NCBI RefSeq assembly: GCF_004361835.1
Contig: NZ_SNWD01000004.1
Coordinates: forward strand, 186,001-250,000
Reading direction: 5' to 3'
Source: Stakelama pacifica
Lineage (GTDB): Bacteria > Pseudomonadota > Alphaproteobacteria > Sphingomonadales > Sphingomonadaceae
Length of the DNA stretch: 64,000 bases
Part shown: piece by piece, positions 18,117 to 26,932 of the stretch
Layout of the letters: each line of letters opens with the position of its first letter
Position numbering within the stretch: the first letter of the stretch is position 1
Made by a program: the position numbers and the translations under genes
Notes under the pieces: model-generated
The model's input: only the letters and a program-made list of their open reading frames with translations
Databases searched by the model: none
Told to the model about the DNA's origin: nothing

Positions 18117-18305
18117 TCCATCGCCCCCTCTGTCACGGAACCTGAGAGCTTTCCCCCTTGCGAGGTTACCCCTTCGGTGGAGACGATGCACATGCACCGG
18201 CTCGCTTTCCAGAGTGTCATGGCCGCGCGGTCCCGTTGGCCTGAGAGATTCCGGGGCGGTTGCTCCTTCGGCGCCCCGGATTTTCATCCGGGGACTCTCC
18301 CGCGC
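18117..18305 (-). promoter_or_regulatory. Tandem glycine riboswitch upstream of gcvT
   Basis: Two glycine aptamers in series on the minus strand, in the leader of gcvT-gcvH-gcvPA-gcvPB. Aptamer 1 (about 18305-18230) has GGAGAG, CGCCGAAGGAGCAA and ATCTCTCAGGC. Aptamer 2 (about 18200-18117) has CACCGAAGGGGTAAC, AAAGCTCTCAGG and GACAGAGGGGG. These are the conserved internal loops of this class. In other bacteria such leaders switch on the glycine cleavage genes when glycine is abundant. A small GCCGG-TTT-CCGGC hairpin (18099-18111) lies between it and gcvT and could be part of the expression platform. Confidence 0.95.
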
Positions 18306-18332
18306 ATGCCCGAACCGGTTGCCCGGTTTCGA

Positions 18333-18369
18333 CATATAAAGTTTTCTACATATCCCGGTCGAAAGTCAA
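18333..18369 (-). promoter_or_regulatory. AT-rich candidate promoter for the gcv operon
   Basis: Directly upstream of the riboswitch lies the only AT-rich patch in the area. On the minus strand it holds TTGACT (18369-18364) and TTTATATG (18340-18333). The 23-base gap is too long for a normal sigma-70 pair, so one of the two boxes must be something else. The promoter is placed here by position rather than by a good motif. Confidence 0.3.
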
Positions 18370-18393
18370 TCGGGAACCGCTCGGCCGAACGGC

Positions 18394-19047
18394 TCAGCGT
18401 GTCATATTATAGCGAAGCTCTTCGCTGCTGAGCTGAAAACCGACCAGCGTTTCGAACGTCGCGCGGGTCACGGCCGCACGCACATCGGGCTCGTTCAGCG
18501 GGTCGATCGCGGCATTTTCATCGCCTGCCTTGCGCTTTTGCGTGATCTTGTCGCGAATTTCCTCAGGCAGCGTCGCTGCGGCGCGCGAAATCACGCTGCT
18601 TCCCTGTGCCGTGGTTTCAGCGCGTAGCTGACCCGCATCGAAATGCACCGTCGCCTGCGCGATTCGCTTGGCAGTCACGGCAGTCCCGCCGCGCACCACG
18701 GTAATGAAATAGGGGAAGCTGACATCGCGCGCCGCGGCCGAATCGCTGCGCCGCGCTTCGATTTTGAACGTCACATCGGTCATCACCTGATCGCTCGCAT
18801 CGTTGCAGGTCGATCGCACATCGGTGATCGTCGCGGTCACGTCGATCGCCGAAGCGCTATAATCGTTCGCGCGTTTGAACAGCGTGATATCGCCGGTCCC
18901 GGCGGGAACGCCGACTTGCGGGCAGGCGGACCGGACCGCGGTGATGCCGACGCCGCTCGATACGTCGATCTGCCCTTCCTTGGCGCACCCACTCGCCAGA
19001 GCCAGCGGCACGAGGGCGAAAAACATTCCGGTCTTGCGGGAGATCAC
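18394..19047 (-). CDS. Putative lipoprotein, unknown function
   Basis: A 217-residue protein; from the GTG at 19047 it reads MISRKTGMFFALVPLALASGC, a textbook lipoprotein signal with the lipidated Cys at position 21. The mature part has a two-strand repeat look (ITAVRSACPQVGVPAGTGDITLF; VTATITDVRSTCNDASDQVMTDVTFKI) with paired cysteines, then a Thr/Ala-rich helical C-terminus. A later ATG at 19026 would cut the signal short. It is divergent from ispH. No family name is recognised. Confidence 0.7.
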   Translation of the reverse strand: MISRKTGMFFALVPLALASGCAKEGQIDVSSGVGITAVRSACPQVGVPAGTGDITLFKRANDYSASAIDVTATITDVRSTCNDASDQVMTDVTFKIEARRSDSAAARDVSFPYFITVVRGGTAVTAKRIAQATVHFDAGQLRAETTAQGSSVISRAAATLPEEIRDKITQKRKAGDENAAIDPLNEPDVRAAVTRATFETLVGFQLSSEELRYNMTR

Positions 19048-19166
19048 GGTCGGGCACACCTTTCTGAACAAAGCGGCCGTGCCGGGTTCGGCACGGTCGC
19101 GGTAAGCGGCGCGCACCATAGGAACCGCCTTTCGCCCGTGCAAGCAATCGCGTAGAGACCGACCCC

Positions 19167-20114
19167 ATGGCCACCAAACCAGCAATCCAGCTTCTCATCG
19201 CCGCGCCGCGCGGATTTTGCGCCGGTGTCGACCGCGCCATCCAGATCGTCGAGATGGCGATCGAACGCTATGGCGCTCCGGTCTATGTCCGGCATGAGAT
19301 CGTTCATAACAAATATGTCGTGGACTCGCTTCGCGACAAAGGCGCCGTTTTCGTCGAAACGCTCGACGATGTACCCGATGGCGTGCCGGTGGTGTTTTCC
19401 GCGCATGGCGTGCCCAAGGCAGTACCGGCAAAGGCCGAATCGCGCGGCCTGACCTATGTCGATGCCACCTGCCCGCTGGTGTCGAAGGTGCATCGTCAGG
19501 CCGAGCGGCTGGTCGCGGCGGGCAAGCATATCCTTTTCGTCGGGCATCGGGGCCATCCTGAGGTCATCGGCACCTTCGGCCAGGTTCCGGAAGGCGGAAT
19601 GACGCTGGTCGAAACGGTCGCCGATGTCGAAGCGCTGTCGCCGGTCGATCCGGAGAATCTCGCCTTTCTGACGCAAACGACGCTGTCGGTCGACGATACC
19701 GCGTCGGTGGTCGCGGCGATGAAAGCGCGCTTCCCCAATATCGTCGCGCCCAAGGCGGACGATATCTGCTACGCCACGTCGAACCGTCAGGAAGCCGTGA
19801 AGGCGATTGCTTCCTCGGTCGATCTGATGCTGGTCATCGGCGCGCCCAATTCCTCCAACTCGCTTCGACTGGTCGAGGTCGCAGAGCGGCAGGGCACCGA
19901 TGCAAAGCTGGTGCAGCGCGCCGCCGATCTCGATTTCGCATGGCTCGAAGGGGTCGGTTCGCTCGGTATCAGCGCGGGCGCGTCTGCACCCGAAATTCTC
20001 GTTCGCGAACTGGTCGACCGGATCGCTACGCGGTTCGAGGTCGACGAGCGCGAAGTGCGCACTGCCGAGGAAAATATCACCTTCAAGCCGCCGCGCGGTC
20101 TGCAGGCCGCCTGA
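19167..20114 (+). CDS. ispH: 4-hydroxy-3-methylbut-2-enyl diphosphate reductase
   Basis: A 315-residue iron-sulfur enzyme that makes IPP and DMAPP in the last step of the MEP isoprenoid pathway. The three cluster-binding cysteines are Cys18 ([13 protein letters not shown]), Cys102 ([13 protein letters not shown]) and Cys201 ([14 protein letters not shown]). The [23 protein letters not shown] and [15 protein letters not shown] motifs are complete. It starts an ispH-thrB-rnhA gene group; thrB begins 21 bases downstream. Confidence 0.97.
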   Translation: MATKPAIQLLIAAPRGFCAGVDRAIQIVEMAIERYGAPVYVRHEIVHNKYVVDSLRDKGAVFVETLDDVPDGVPVVFSAHGVPKAVPAKAESRGLTYVDATCPLVSKVHRQAERLVAAGKHILFVGHRGHPEVIGTFGQVPEGGMTLVETVADVEALSPVDPENLAFLTQTTLSVDDTASVVAAMKARFPNIVAPKADDICYATSNRQEAVKAIASSVDLMLVIGAPNSSNSLRLVEVAERQGTDAKLVQRAADLDFAWLEGVGSLGISAGASAPEILVRELVDRIATRFEVDEREVRTAEENITFKPPRGLQAA

Positions 20115-20135
20115 CCGGCGACAAAGGGGGATAGG

Positions 20136-21095
20136 ATGGCTGTCTATACGCAGGTTCCGGCGGAGACGCTGGCCGAATTTCTGACTCGATTCGATGTCGG
20201 CGAACTGGTTTCGGCCAAGGGCATTGCTGAGGGGGTAGAGAACAGCAATTTTCTGGTCGAAACCACCGGCGGCCGCTTCATCCTGACGCTGTATGAAAAG
20301 CGCGTGGCGGCGGACGATCTGCCCTTTTTCATGGCGCTGCTCGACCATCTCGCCGGAGAGGGGCAGCCAGTGCCGCCCGCCGTTCCGGATCGCAACGGGC
20401 GCGAGATTCACGAGCTTCAGGGACGCCCGGCCTGCCTCATCCAATTTCTGCCCGGCGTATCGGTCAGCCATCCCACCGCCGGACAGGCCCGCGCCGCCGG
20501 ACGCGCCATGGGGGCGATGCATGGCGCGCTGACCGGATTTTCGGGCTGGCGGCCCAATTCGATGGGCGTCGACAGCTGGAAACCGCTGTTCGAGCGCTGC
20601 GGCAGCGCGCTCGACCAGATTCGCCCCGGCCTGTATGGCCAGGCGGAGGCGATGGTCGACCATGTGCTTGGCCACTGGCCCAGCGCGGACGCCCTGCCCC
20701 GCGCGGCGATCCATGCCGATCTGTTTCCCGACAATGTCCTGATGCTGGGCGAAACGGTGACCGGTCTGATCGACTTCTATTTCGCATGCACCGATTTTCG
20801 TGCCTATGACCTTGCCGTCATGCACACGGCATGGAGTTTCGATGCCGATGGCCGAAACTGGTCGGCGGAAATCGGCGATTCGCTCGTTAAGGGCTATTGC
20901 GAGCGCTTTGCCCTCAGCGAAGCGGAACATGCCGCATTGCCGATCCTCGCGATGGGATCGTGCCTGCGCTTCTTTCTCAGCCGCGCCTGGGACTGGCTCA
21001 ACACCCCTGCCGATGCGATGGTGACCCGAAAGGACCCGATCGCCTATCTAAACCGCTATCGCCATTATGCCGAGGGGCGGGCGCGCTTCGCATGA
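20136..21095 (+). CDS. thrB: Homoserine kinase (APH-fold type)
   Basis: A 319-residue kinase of the aminoglycoside-phosphotransferase fold, the ThrB type of alphaproteobacteria and pseudomonads, which phosphorylates homoserine in threonine synthesis. It begins [39 protein letters not shown], a hallmark of this type. The catalytic loop [11 protein letters not shown] has the base Asp195, and the metal-binding [17 protein letters not shown] follows. The stop overlaps the rnhA start by 4 bases. No other threonine gene is nearby. Confidence 0.95.
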   Translation: MAVYTQVPAETLAEFLTRFDVGELVSAKGIAEGVENSNFLVETTGGRFILTLYEKRVAADDLPFFMALLDHLAGEGQPVPPAVPDRNGREIHELQGRPACLIQFLPGVSVSHPTAGQARAAGRAMGAMHGALTGFSGWRPNSMGVDSWKPLFERCGSALDQIRPGLYGQAEAMVDHVLGHWPSADALPRAAIHADLFPDNVLMLGETVTGLIDFYFACTDFRAYDLAVMHTAWSFDADGRNWSAEIGDSLVKGYCERFALSEAEHAALPILAMGSCLRFFLSRAWDWLNTPADAMVTRKDPIAYLNRYRHYAEGRARFA

Positions 21096-21535
21096 GCGAA
21101 CTTCCGCATGTCGAGATCGCAACCGACGGCGCGTGCAAGGGCAATCCCGGCCCCGGCGGCTGGGGCGTGCTGCTCCGATCGGGCGATACCGAAAAGGAAT
21201 TATCGGGCGGCGAGCGCAACACCACCAATAATCGGATGGAGCTGATGGCTGCGATTCAGGGGCTGAATGCGCTGAAACGCCCGTGCCGCGTTACGCTGTC
21301 CACCGACAGCAAATATGTGATGGACGGCCTGACCAAATGGATTCACGGCTGGCAGAAGAATGGCTGGAAAACCGCCGCGAAAAAGCCCGTGAAAAATGCC
21401 GAGCTCTGGAAGGAACTGCTGGCGGCGGCAAAACCGCACCGGGTCGAATGGAAATGGGTGAAGGGGCATGCCGGGGACCCCGACAATGAGCGGGCGGATA
21501 AGCTGGCCAGCGACGCGGCGATCGCCGCGCGCTGA
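21092..21535 (+). CDS. rnhA: Ribonuclease HI
   Basis: A 147-residue nuclease that cuts the RNA strand of RNA-DNA hybrids. The four acidic active-site residues are in place: Asp12 ([11 protein letters not shown]), Glu in NNRMELMAA, Asp in STDSKYV, and Asp in NERADKLA. The handle region [16 protein letters not shown] and the [13 protein letters not shown] loop are typical. It is coupled to thrB by ATGA at 21092-21095. Confidence 0.96.
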   Translation: MSELPHVEIATDGACKGNPGPGGWGVLLRSGDTEKELSGGERNTTNNRMELMAAIQGLNALKRPCRVTLSTDSKYVMDGLTKWIHGWQKNGWKTAAKKPVKNAELWKELLAAAKPHRVEWKWVKGHAGDPDNERADKLASDAAIAAR

Positions 21536-21572
21536 CCTGTCCGATTCGCGTTAGTCGCACCCCGCCGCAGGA

Positions 21573-21818
21573 TCAGTGGGCGGTGGAGCCGTAGCCCTCG
21601 GTACCGAATGCTGCGGAGACGCACGGACCGTCAGTCCGCTCAGTCATCGGGCAGCTGACACACACATTCCGGTCGCTCACCCGCTTGCTGCATTCCGAAA
21701 GATAGACCCGGGACAGCGTGGCGCGGATCAGCGCCTCTCGCGCCGATGCCGCGCAATTCGCTGCTTCCTGTTCTTCAAGCCCTCTGCGGACGAAGAAAGA
21801 ATGGTTGAGTCCGAACAT
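21573..21818 (-). CDS. Small Cys-containing hypothetical protein
   Basis: An 81-residue protein starting MFGLNHSFFVRRGLEEQEAANCAASAREALIRATLS. It has five cysteines, four of them in the second half (LSECSKRVSDRNVCVSCPMTERTDGPC). There is no signal peptide or membrane helix. An AGAGAGG site precedes the ATG by six bases, and it lies 20 bases after the gene at 21839-22078, so the two form a small unit. I do not recognise the family. Confidence 0.55.
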   Translation of the reverse strand: MFGLNHSFFVRRGLEEQEAANCAASAREALIRATLSRVYLSECSKRVSDRNVCVSCPMTERTDGPCVSAAFGTEGYGSTAH

Positions 21819-21838
21819 CGGCACCCTCTCTTTTCTTA

Positions 21839-22078
21839 TTATATCAGATCGACTCTCGCTTCGATGGCGTCGGCAAGACGACGAAAGCCCTCCTGCCGCA
21901 ATTCCTTCACCCATTCCCGAACCAATTCGGCGCTGACCATTCCGAGCCGCAATTCCAGCAGCACGAAATTGGCCGCCTCGCTTCCGGTAATGTCCGACGG
22001 CAGCGCGTTATTTGCCCATAGGGACGGCGCGGCAGCATCTGCTGCGTGCGGTACAGACATGTCAGCGGAACGATACAT
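21839..22078 (-). CDS. Small hypothetical protein, partner of the next gene
   Basis: A 79-residue protein (MYRSADMSVPHAADAAAPSLW...). The N-terminal half is low-complexity and the C-terminal half is a helical, amphipathic region (FVLLELRLGMVSAELVREWVKELRQEGFRRLADAIEARVD). GGAGG lies 4 bases before the ATG at 22078; an upstream start at 22126 is possible. It is downstream of the aldo/keto reductase gene, beyond a perfect dyad and an AT-rich stretch. The function is unknown. Confidence 0.55.
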   Translation of the reverse strand: MYRSADMSVPHAADAAAPSLWANNALPSDITGSEAANFVLLELRLGMVSAELVREWVKELRQEGFRRLADAIEARVDLI

Positions 22079-22168
22079 CCGGCCTCCGGGAAGCTTGGTG
22101 ATGTCCCCAAATACCAGTCCGCACACAGCCGATAAATTACGTATTACTACGCTCGACCGGCTTTCGCG

Positions 22169-22187
22169 ATGATCCGTAATGGATCAT
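22169..22187. promoter_or_regulatory. Perfect 7-bp dyad upstream of the small gene pair
   Basis: ATGATCC (22169-22175) and GGATCAT (22181-22187) flank GTAAT. It lies 20 bases after the aldo/keto reductase stop (minus strand) and about 90 bases before the small gene at 22078. An AT-rich run containing TACGTA (22130-22150) sits between. It could be an operator or a weak terminator; there is no T run. Confidence 0.35.
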
Positions 22188-22206
22188 TTCATTCCGCACC
22201 GCAGCA

Positions 22207-23268
22207 TCATTTTGTCGGTAGCTCCTCGATAGTCGAAGACACTTTCCATTTGTCGATACCGCTCTCATTGGCGTGCTTGTCGATTTCGGCGAGTTCCTCA
22301 GCGCTGAACGAAAGATTATGAAGCGAATCGAGCGAATTATCGAGCTGCTCGACGGTGCGCGCGCCGATCAGCGCGCTGGTCACGCGCGGATCGCGAAGCA
22401 CCCATGCGATCGCCATCTGGGCAAGCGTCTGGCCGCGTTTTTCGGCGATCGCATTCAAGGCGCGCAGCCGTTCGATATTTTCATCGCTCAGCATTTCGCG
22501 ATCAAGCGAACCCGCTTTCGCCGCGCGCGAATCCTCGGGCACGCCGTTCAGATATTTGCTCGTCAACATCCCCTGCGCCAGCGCGGAGAAAGCGATGCAG
22601 CCGGTGCCGAGATCGTCGAGCGTATCGAGCAACTCGTCCTCGATCCAGCGATTGAGCATCGAATAGCTCGGCTGATGGATCAGCAACGGCACCTTATATT
22701 CGGCAAGGATCGCCGCCGCCTTGCGCGTCAGTTCGGGCGAATAGCTGGAGATGCCGATATACAGCGCCTTGCCCTGCGCATGGATATGCGCGAGCGCGCC
22801 CATCGTCTCTTCGAGCGGCGTTTTGGGGTCGACGCGATGCGAATAGAAGATATCGACATAATCGAGGCCCATTCGGCGAAGGCTCTGGTCGCACGACGCG
22901 ATCAGATATTTGCGCGACCCGCCGACATCGCCATAGGGGCCGGGCCACATATCCCATCCCGCCTTGGACGAGATGATGAGTTCGTCGCGATGCGCGGCGA
23001 AATCCTTCGCCATCACCCGGCCGAAATTCTCCTCTGCCGACCCGTAAGGCGGGCCGTAATTATTGGCGAGGTCGAAATGGGTAACGCCCCGGTCGAACGC
23101 GCGGCGCAGCATCGCGCGGCCGGTTTCGAACACATCCTCGCCGCCGAAATTCTGCCACAGGCCAAGGCTGATCGCGGGAAGATCGAGGCCCGATCGGCCG
23201 CAGCGGCGATAGGGCATGCGCCCGTCATAACGGTCGGGATCAGCGGTATAGGCTTGCGGAAAGGCCAT
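22207..23268 (-). CDS. Aldo/keto reductase, YghZ/GPR-like
   Basis: A 353-residue NADPH-dependent reductase of the AKR14 type, whose E. coli member reduces L-glyceraldehyde 3-phosphate and methylglyoxal. It starts MAFPQAYTADPDRYDGRMPYRRCGRSGLDLPAISLGLWQNFGG. The catalytic tetrad is visible: Asp and Tyr in HFDLANNYGPPYGSAEENFG, Lys in ELIISSKAGWDMWPGPYG, His in IFYSHRVD. It lies 14 bases upstream of nothing else on its strand except the FAD enzyme at 23283, which precedes it. Confidence 0.9.
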   Translation of the reverse strand: MAFPQAYTADPDRYDGRMPYRRCGRSGLDLPAISLGLWQNFGGEDVFETGRAMLRRAFDRGVTHFDLANNYGPPYGSAEENFGRVMAKDFAAHRDELIISSKAGWDMWPGPYGDVGGSRKYLIASCDQSLRRMGLDYVDIFYSHRVDPKTPLEETMGALAHIHAQGKALYIGISSYSPELTRKAAAILAEYKVPLLIHQPSYSMLNRWIEDELLDTLDDLGTGCIAFSALAQGMLTSKYLNGVPEDSRAAKAGSLDREMLSDENIERLRALNAIAEKRGQTLAQMAIAWVLRDPRVTSALIGARTVEQLDNSLDSLHNLSFSAEELAEIDKHANESGIDKWKVSSTIEELPTK

Positions 23269-23282
23269 GCGGGCGCTCCTCT

Positions 23283-24404
23283 TTATCGTTGGATTCGAAA
23301 ACGTTCAGGGGCGTAACGCGCGACATCCACGTTCTGCACCATCGCGGGAAGCGGCGTATCGAGCAGCAGCGCAGCGCCGATCCACGCCGCTGCCGGCGCG
23401 GTCTGAATGCCGAAACCGCCCTGCCCCGCAAACCAGAAGAAATCACGGCAATCGGGCGCGAACCCATAGACCGGCAGACGGTCGGGCGCGAAGCTGCGCA
23501 GCCCCGCCCATTTGCGCTCCACCGCCGCGATCCGCCAATCGACCACCTGTTGCAGCCGGTCGATCGCCAGCGCGACGTCGATCTCGTCAGGCGCGACGTC
23601 TCCGGGCGCCATCGGCGTTTCGTCGTGCGGTGAGAGCCATAACCTGCCGCCCGGCTCGGGCTTGAAATAGAAACCCCCATGCGCGTCCTGCACCAGCGGC
23701 AGCGAATCGGGGGCCGGCGGATCGACCCGCAATTGCAGTACGGTGCGGCGATAGGGCCGGATGCCGAGCGGCGACGCGCCTGCGATTGCCGCCACCGGGT
23801 CCGCCCATGCGCCCGCAGCATTGACCAATATGGCCGCCTCCAGCACTTCGCCGCGCCCCAGCGTGAGCCGCCAGCCGCTCGCTGCCCGCCGCTCCGCCGC
23901 GACCAGCGGCGAATCGCAGCGAAGCTCAGTGCCCGACCGCCGGGCGACCTTCAGAAATGCCTGATGCAGCCGCGCGACATCGATATCGGTGCAGCTCGGC
24001 ACGAACAGGCCTTCGCTCCAGTCGGGCCGGATTCCGGACACCATCGCGCCGGGGGCGCGACGCTCCATCGCGACTTCGCTATCAGCGAATTCGCTTTCCA
24101 GCGAATCGAGCGGCGTGGAATCCCCTGCCCGCGCGATCCATAATTCGCCGCGCGGGACCAGAAAGCTCTCGGCGCCATAATCGGCCGGAGGATCGCGCAG
24201 AAACGGCCCCGATGCGGTGGTCAGCGGCTGTACCCCCGGCCCCCCATAGATTTCCGACCAGAACGCCGCCGATCGGCCGGTGGCGTGATAGCCGGGATGC
24301 GCCTCCGCCTCGATCAGCGCGACCCGCGCGCGCGTTCCGATCGCGGCGGCAAGGCTCGCCCCGGCCATACCGGCGCCGATAATCGCAATATCGCAGCCAG
24401 TCAT
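23283..24404 (-). CDS. FAD-dependent D-amino-acid dehydrogenase, DauA-like
   Basis: A 373-residue flavoenzyme of the DAO family. The FAD site is CDIAIIGAGMAGASLAAAIG. The stretches HPGYHATGRSAAFWSEIYG, VNAAGAWADPVAAIAG, WAGLRSFAPDRLPVYGFAPD and FFWFAGQGGFGIQTAPA match the pattern of Pseudomonas D-arginine dehydrogenase (DauA). Oxidation of a D-amino acid, probably basic, is therefore the best guess. Its start overlaps the stop of the hydrolase gene by 4 bases, and the aldo/keto reductase follows after 14 bases. Confidence 0.85.
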   Translation of the reverse strand: MTGCDIAIIGAGMAGASLAAAIGTRARVALIEAEAHPGYHATGRSAAFWSEIYGGPGVQPLTTASGPFLRDPPADYGAESFLVPRGELWIARAGDSTPLDSLESEFADSEVAMERRAPGAMVSGIRPDWSEGLFVPSCTDIDVARLHQAFLKVARRSGTELRCDSPLVAAERRAASGWRLTLGRGEVLEAAILVNAAGAWADPVAAIAGASPLGIRPYRRTVLQLRVDPPAPDSLPLVQDAHGGFYFKPEPGGRLWLSPHDETPMAPGDVAPDEIDVALAIDRLQQVVDWRIAAVERKWAGLRSFAPDRLPVYGFAPDCRDFFWFAGQGGFGIQTAPAAAWIGAALLLDTPLPAMVQNVDVARYAPERFRIQR

Positions 24405-25351
24405 TCGGTCGGTACGCGCTCGTTGAGGAAGGATTCGATGGCCGCGATCGCGCGCGAGCGAACCGAATCTTCCTCACGCAGGATTTCATGCGCCGATTCC
24501 GGGCCGAAGCGCTCCACCTGAGCATCCGGCAGCTCCGCAGCAATCGCCCGCGCCGCAGCGGGATCGACCAGCCCGTCGGCATCGGCAAGCAGCATCAGGA
24601 TCGGCGTCGATATCCGGCGCAGCGAATCGACATCTTTGCGCAACCTGCGGCACGAAGCGAATGCCTCCACCAGCCAGTTCCAGCTCGGCGGCCCGGTCAG
24701 CAATTCGGGCTGCGCCTGCTGCCAGAATAATTCGTCGCTATACCGGTCTGCATCATGCGTCAGCAGCGATTGCCGGGTCTCGGTCGTATTGGGTTTTTCA
24801 TTGCCCTTCCACGCCGGTCGGGCGGGATTGCCGAGCCGCCGCATGATCCGCGCCGCAATCTCGGTCAGCCGCGCACCGACCGGGGTCTTCAGCCCCAGCA
24901 TCGGCGCGATCAATATCGCTGCATCGGGCGCGATCCCCGATTCAGCGATGGCGCGAAGCACCAGATGGCCGCCCATCGAATGGCCCATCACCACATGCGG
25001 CCCGGGAGTCTTCGCCTTCCAGTCAGCGAAAAACGCGTTCAGATCGCCGATATACGTGCCGAAATCATCAATATGGCCGCAATGGGGATTGTCGGACATC
25101 CGGCCCGATCCGCCCTGACCGCGCCAGTCGAACGCAGTCACTGACCAGCCGCTGCGATGCAGACGCGAGAAGAGTTCGAGATATTTTTCGAACACATCGC
25201 CGCGCCCGGTCTGGAACAGGATCGAGCCGCGCTGCGCCGCCCCCTCGACCGGCCAGGCGAAGGTCCGCAGCGGCCATCCGTCCGGCGTCCGCCACATGGA
25301 TATGCGCGCCGAAGCCGGGATCGCGCGCCGGTACAATATGGAAGATGCCAT
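24401..25351 (-). CDS. Alpha/beta hydrolase, lysophospholipase/monoglyceride lipase-like
   Basis: A 316-residue serine hydrolase. The nucleophile elbow is GHSMGGHLVLRAIAESG, with the FDWRGQGGSGRM strand before it; the catalytic Asp is probably in LMLLADADGLVDPAAA and the His in GPESAHEILREED. There is no signal peptide, so it acts in the cytoplasm. The start is uncertain; a second ATG at 25297 (MWRTPDGWPLR) is plausible. It is first in a coupled set with the D-amino-acid dehydrogenase. It diverges from the pilus operon. Confidence 0.85.
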   Translation of the reverse strand: MASSILYRRAIPASARISMWRTPDGWPLRTFAWPVEGAAQRGSILFQTGRGDVFEKYLELFSRLHRSGWSVTAFDWRGQGGSGRMSDNPHCGHIDDFGTYIGDLNAFFADWKAKTPGPHVVMGHSMGGHLVLRAIAESGIAPDAAILIAPMLGLKTPVGARLTEIAARIMRRLGNPARPAWKGNEKPNTTETRQSLLTHDADRYSDELFWQQAQPELLTGPPSWNWLVEAFASCRRLRKDVDSLRRISTPILMLLADADGLVDPAAARAIAAELPDAQVERFGPESAHEILREEDSVRSRAIAAIESFLNERVPTE

Positions 25352-25400
25352 GGTCCATGGTTACGGTTTGGAAAGCCGTTTCGTCTAGGGCATTGCGCCG

Positions 25401-25871
25401 ATGGCGAATATATTTGTTCCCGCACTGCTGGCTCTTCTGGTCGCCCTGCTGCTCTGGGCCGGGGTGGAGGATGTGCGCCGCCGCGAAATCGCCAACTGGA
25501 AGAATGCGGTCATCGCGCTGCTCGCCCCCTTATGGTGGGTCGCGCTTGGCCTGCCCCTCTGGCCAGCAATGGCGATCCAGTTCGCGCTGGGCGTCGTCGT
25601 CCTGCTGCTCTTCGGCCTTGCCTTCGCGCTGGGGCAGATGGGCGGCGGCGATGTGAAGCTGCTCGCCGCGCTGGCGCTGTGGCTGCCGCTTCGGCCGCTG
25701 ATATCGATGCTGGTGCTGATGGCGCTGATCGGCGGCGTACTGACACTGGCAATGATGGCCGGGCGCCATCTGCGCCGTTCCGAAGGTCCGCTGGAGGTTC
25801 CGTACGGCGTCGCGATCGTTCTGGCCTGCCTGATCACCCTGCGCGAACCGATTCTTAATCAGTTTTCGTAA
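25401..25871 (+). CDS. cpaA: Prepilin peptidase CpaA (TadV)
   Basis: A 156-residue inner-membrane aspartic protease that cleaves and may methylate Flp-type prepilins. Both active aspartates are seen: one in GVEDVRRREIANW after the first helix, the other in the GxGD-type motif GQMGGGDVKLLAA. It is the first gene of the tad/cpa pilus cluster; cpaB follows after 52 bases. Confidence 0.93.
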   Translation: MANIFVPALLALLVALLLWAGVEDVRRREIANWKNAVIALLAPLWWVALGLPLWPAMAIQFALGVVVLLLFGLAFALGQMGGGDVKLLAALALWLPLRPLISMLVLMALIGGVLTLAMMAGRHLRRSEGPLEVPYGVAIVLACLITLREPILNQFS

Positions 25872-25923
25872 TAACTAACGTCGATGAAACCAGATCTGGG
25901 TCTCCCGAGAGGCGCTTCGAGCA

Positions 25924-26931
25924 ATGGACGGACGTAAAATCACCCTGCTGGCCGGGGCGCTCATCGTGGCGGCGATCACCGCATTCATGGCGCGCAGCCT
26001 GATGGTGGGCAGCTCCGCACCGCCTGCGCAGGCACAGCTCGCCCCGGCCCAGCCGGTCGGTCCGCAGGTGCTGGTCGCAACGAAGGCGCTCGCCGTCGGC
26101 ACGATCCTCGACGGCAATGCGCTGAAATTCCAGCCATGGCCCGCCGATCTGGTGCAGGGCGCTTATTATGTGAAGGGCGAGGCCGATCTCACTGCGCTTC
26201 AGGGATCAGTGGTCCGATTCGCAATTCCGGCGGGTCAGCCGATCGTACAGGGCGCGATCGTGAAGCCGGGCGATCGCGGTTTTCTGGCCGCGGCGCTGGG
26301 GCCGGGCATGCGCGCCGTGACCGTCCCGGTATCGGCGCAAAGCGCGGTTGCGGGCTTTGTATTTCCCGGCGACCGGGTCGACCTGATCCTCACGCAGGAG
26401 GTTGCGGGCGGCGGCGATGGCCCCCCGCTGAAAGCATCCGAAACCGTGCTGCGCAATTTGCGCGTGCTCGCCACCGATCAGCGCACCTCGGCTGCGAAGG
26501 ACGATAAGGGCAACCCGATGGTCGCGCCCTATTCGTCGGTGACGGTCGAAACCACGCCGCGAATCGCGGAAAAGATCGCCGTGGCGCAGCAACTGGGGTC
26601 GCTGTCGCTGTCGCTGCGCTCGCTCGCCGACACCTCGCAGCAGCTCGAATCGCGAATCGCCGCGGGCGAGGTGACCGTCGGCGAAGACGGCGAGCTGGTC
26701 GGCGCTGATTCGATGCCGAGCGATGGTCAGCCGACCTATTCGACCGGTGCCGATGTCTCACGCTTCCAGCGCGGTACCGTGCCCGGAAAGGCCCCGGCCG
26801 CGCCGCAATATGCGGGGGGAATGCCGGGGCCGGTTCAGGATGGCGAGACGCAGCCGCAGGTTCGCGGGCCGAGCGTTCGCATAGCGCGCGGCACGACTGT
26901 CAGTGTGGTTCCGGTCACAGGAAAGAATTGA
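25924..26931 (+). CDS. cpaB: Flp pilus assembly protein CpaB (RcpC)
   Basis: A 335-residue periplasmic protein anchored by one N-terminal helix (ITLLAGALIVAAITAFMARSLMV). A SAF domain follows (VLVATKALAVGTILDGNALKFQPWP) and then the RcpC/CpaB region (GMRAVTVPVSAQSAVAGFVFPGDRVDLILT). The C-terminal ~70 residues are Pro/Gly-rich and look disordered. It works with the CpaC secretin. The cpaC start follows one base after the stop. Confidence 0.95.
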   Translation: MDGRKITLLAGALIVAAITAFMARSLMVGSSAPPAQAQLAPAQPVGPQVLVATKALAVGTILDGNALKFQPWPADLVQGAYYVKGEADLTALQGSVVRFAIPAGQPIVQGAIVKPGDRGFLAAALGPGMRAVTVPVSAQSAVAGFVFPGDRVDLILTQEVAGGGDGPPLKASETVLRNLRVLATDQRTSAAKDDKGNPMVAPYSSVTVETTPRIAEKIAVAQQLGSLSLSLRSLADTSQQLESRIAAGEVTVGEDGELVGADSMPSDGQPTYSTGADVSRFQRGTVPGKAPAAPQYAGGMPGPVQDGETQPQVRGPSVRIARGTTVSVVPVTGKN

Positions 26932-26932
26932 G

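Noticed and set aside
19044-20930. A 628-codon open frame antisense to ispH and thrB
   Set aside because: It covers two clear genes; low-complexity antisense composition.
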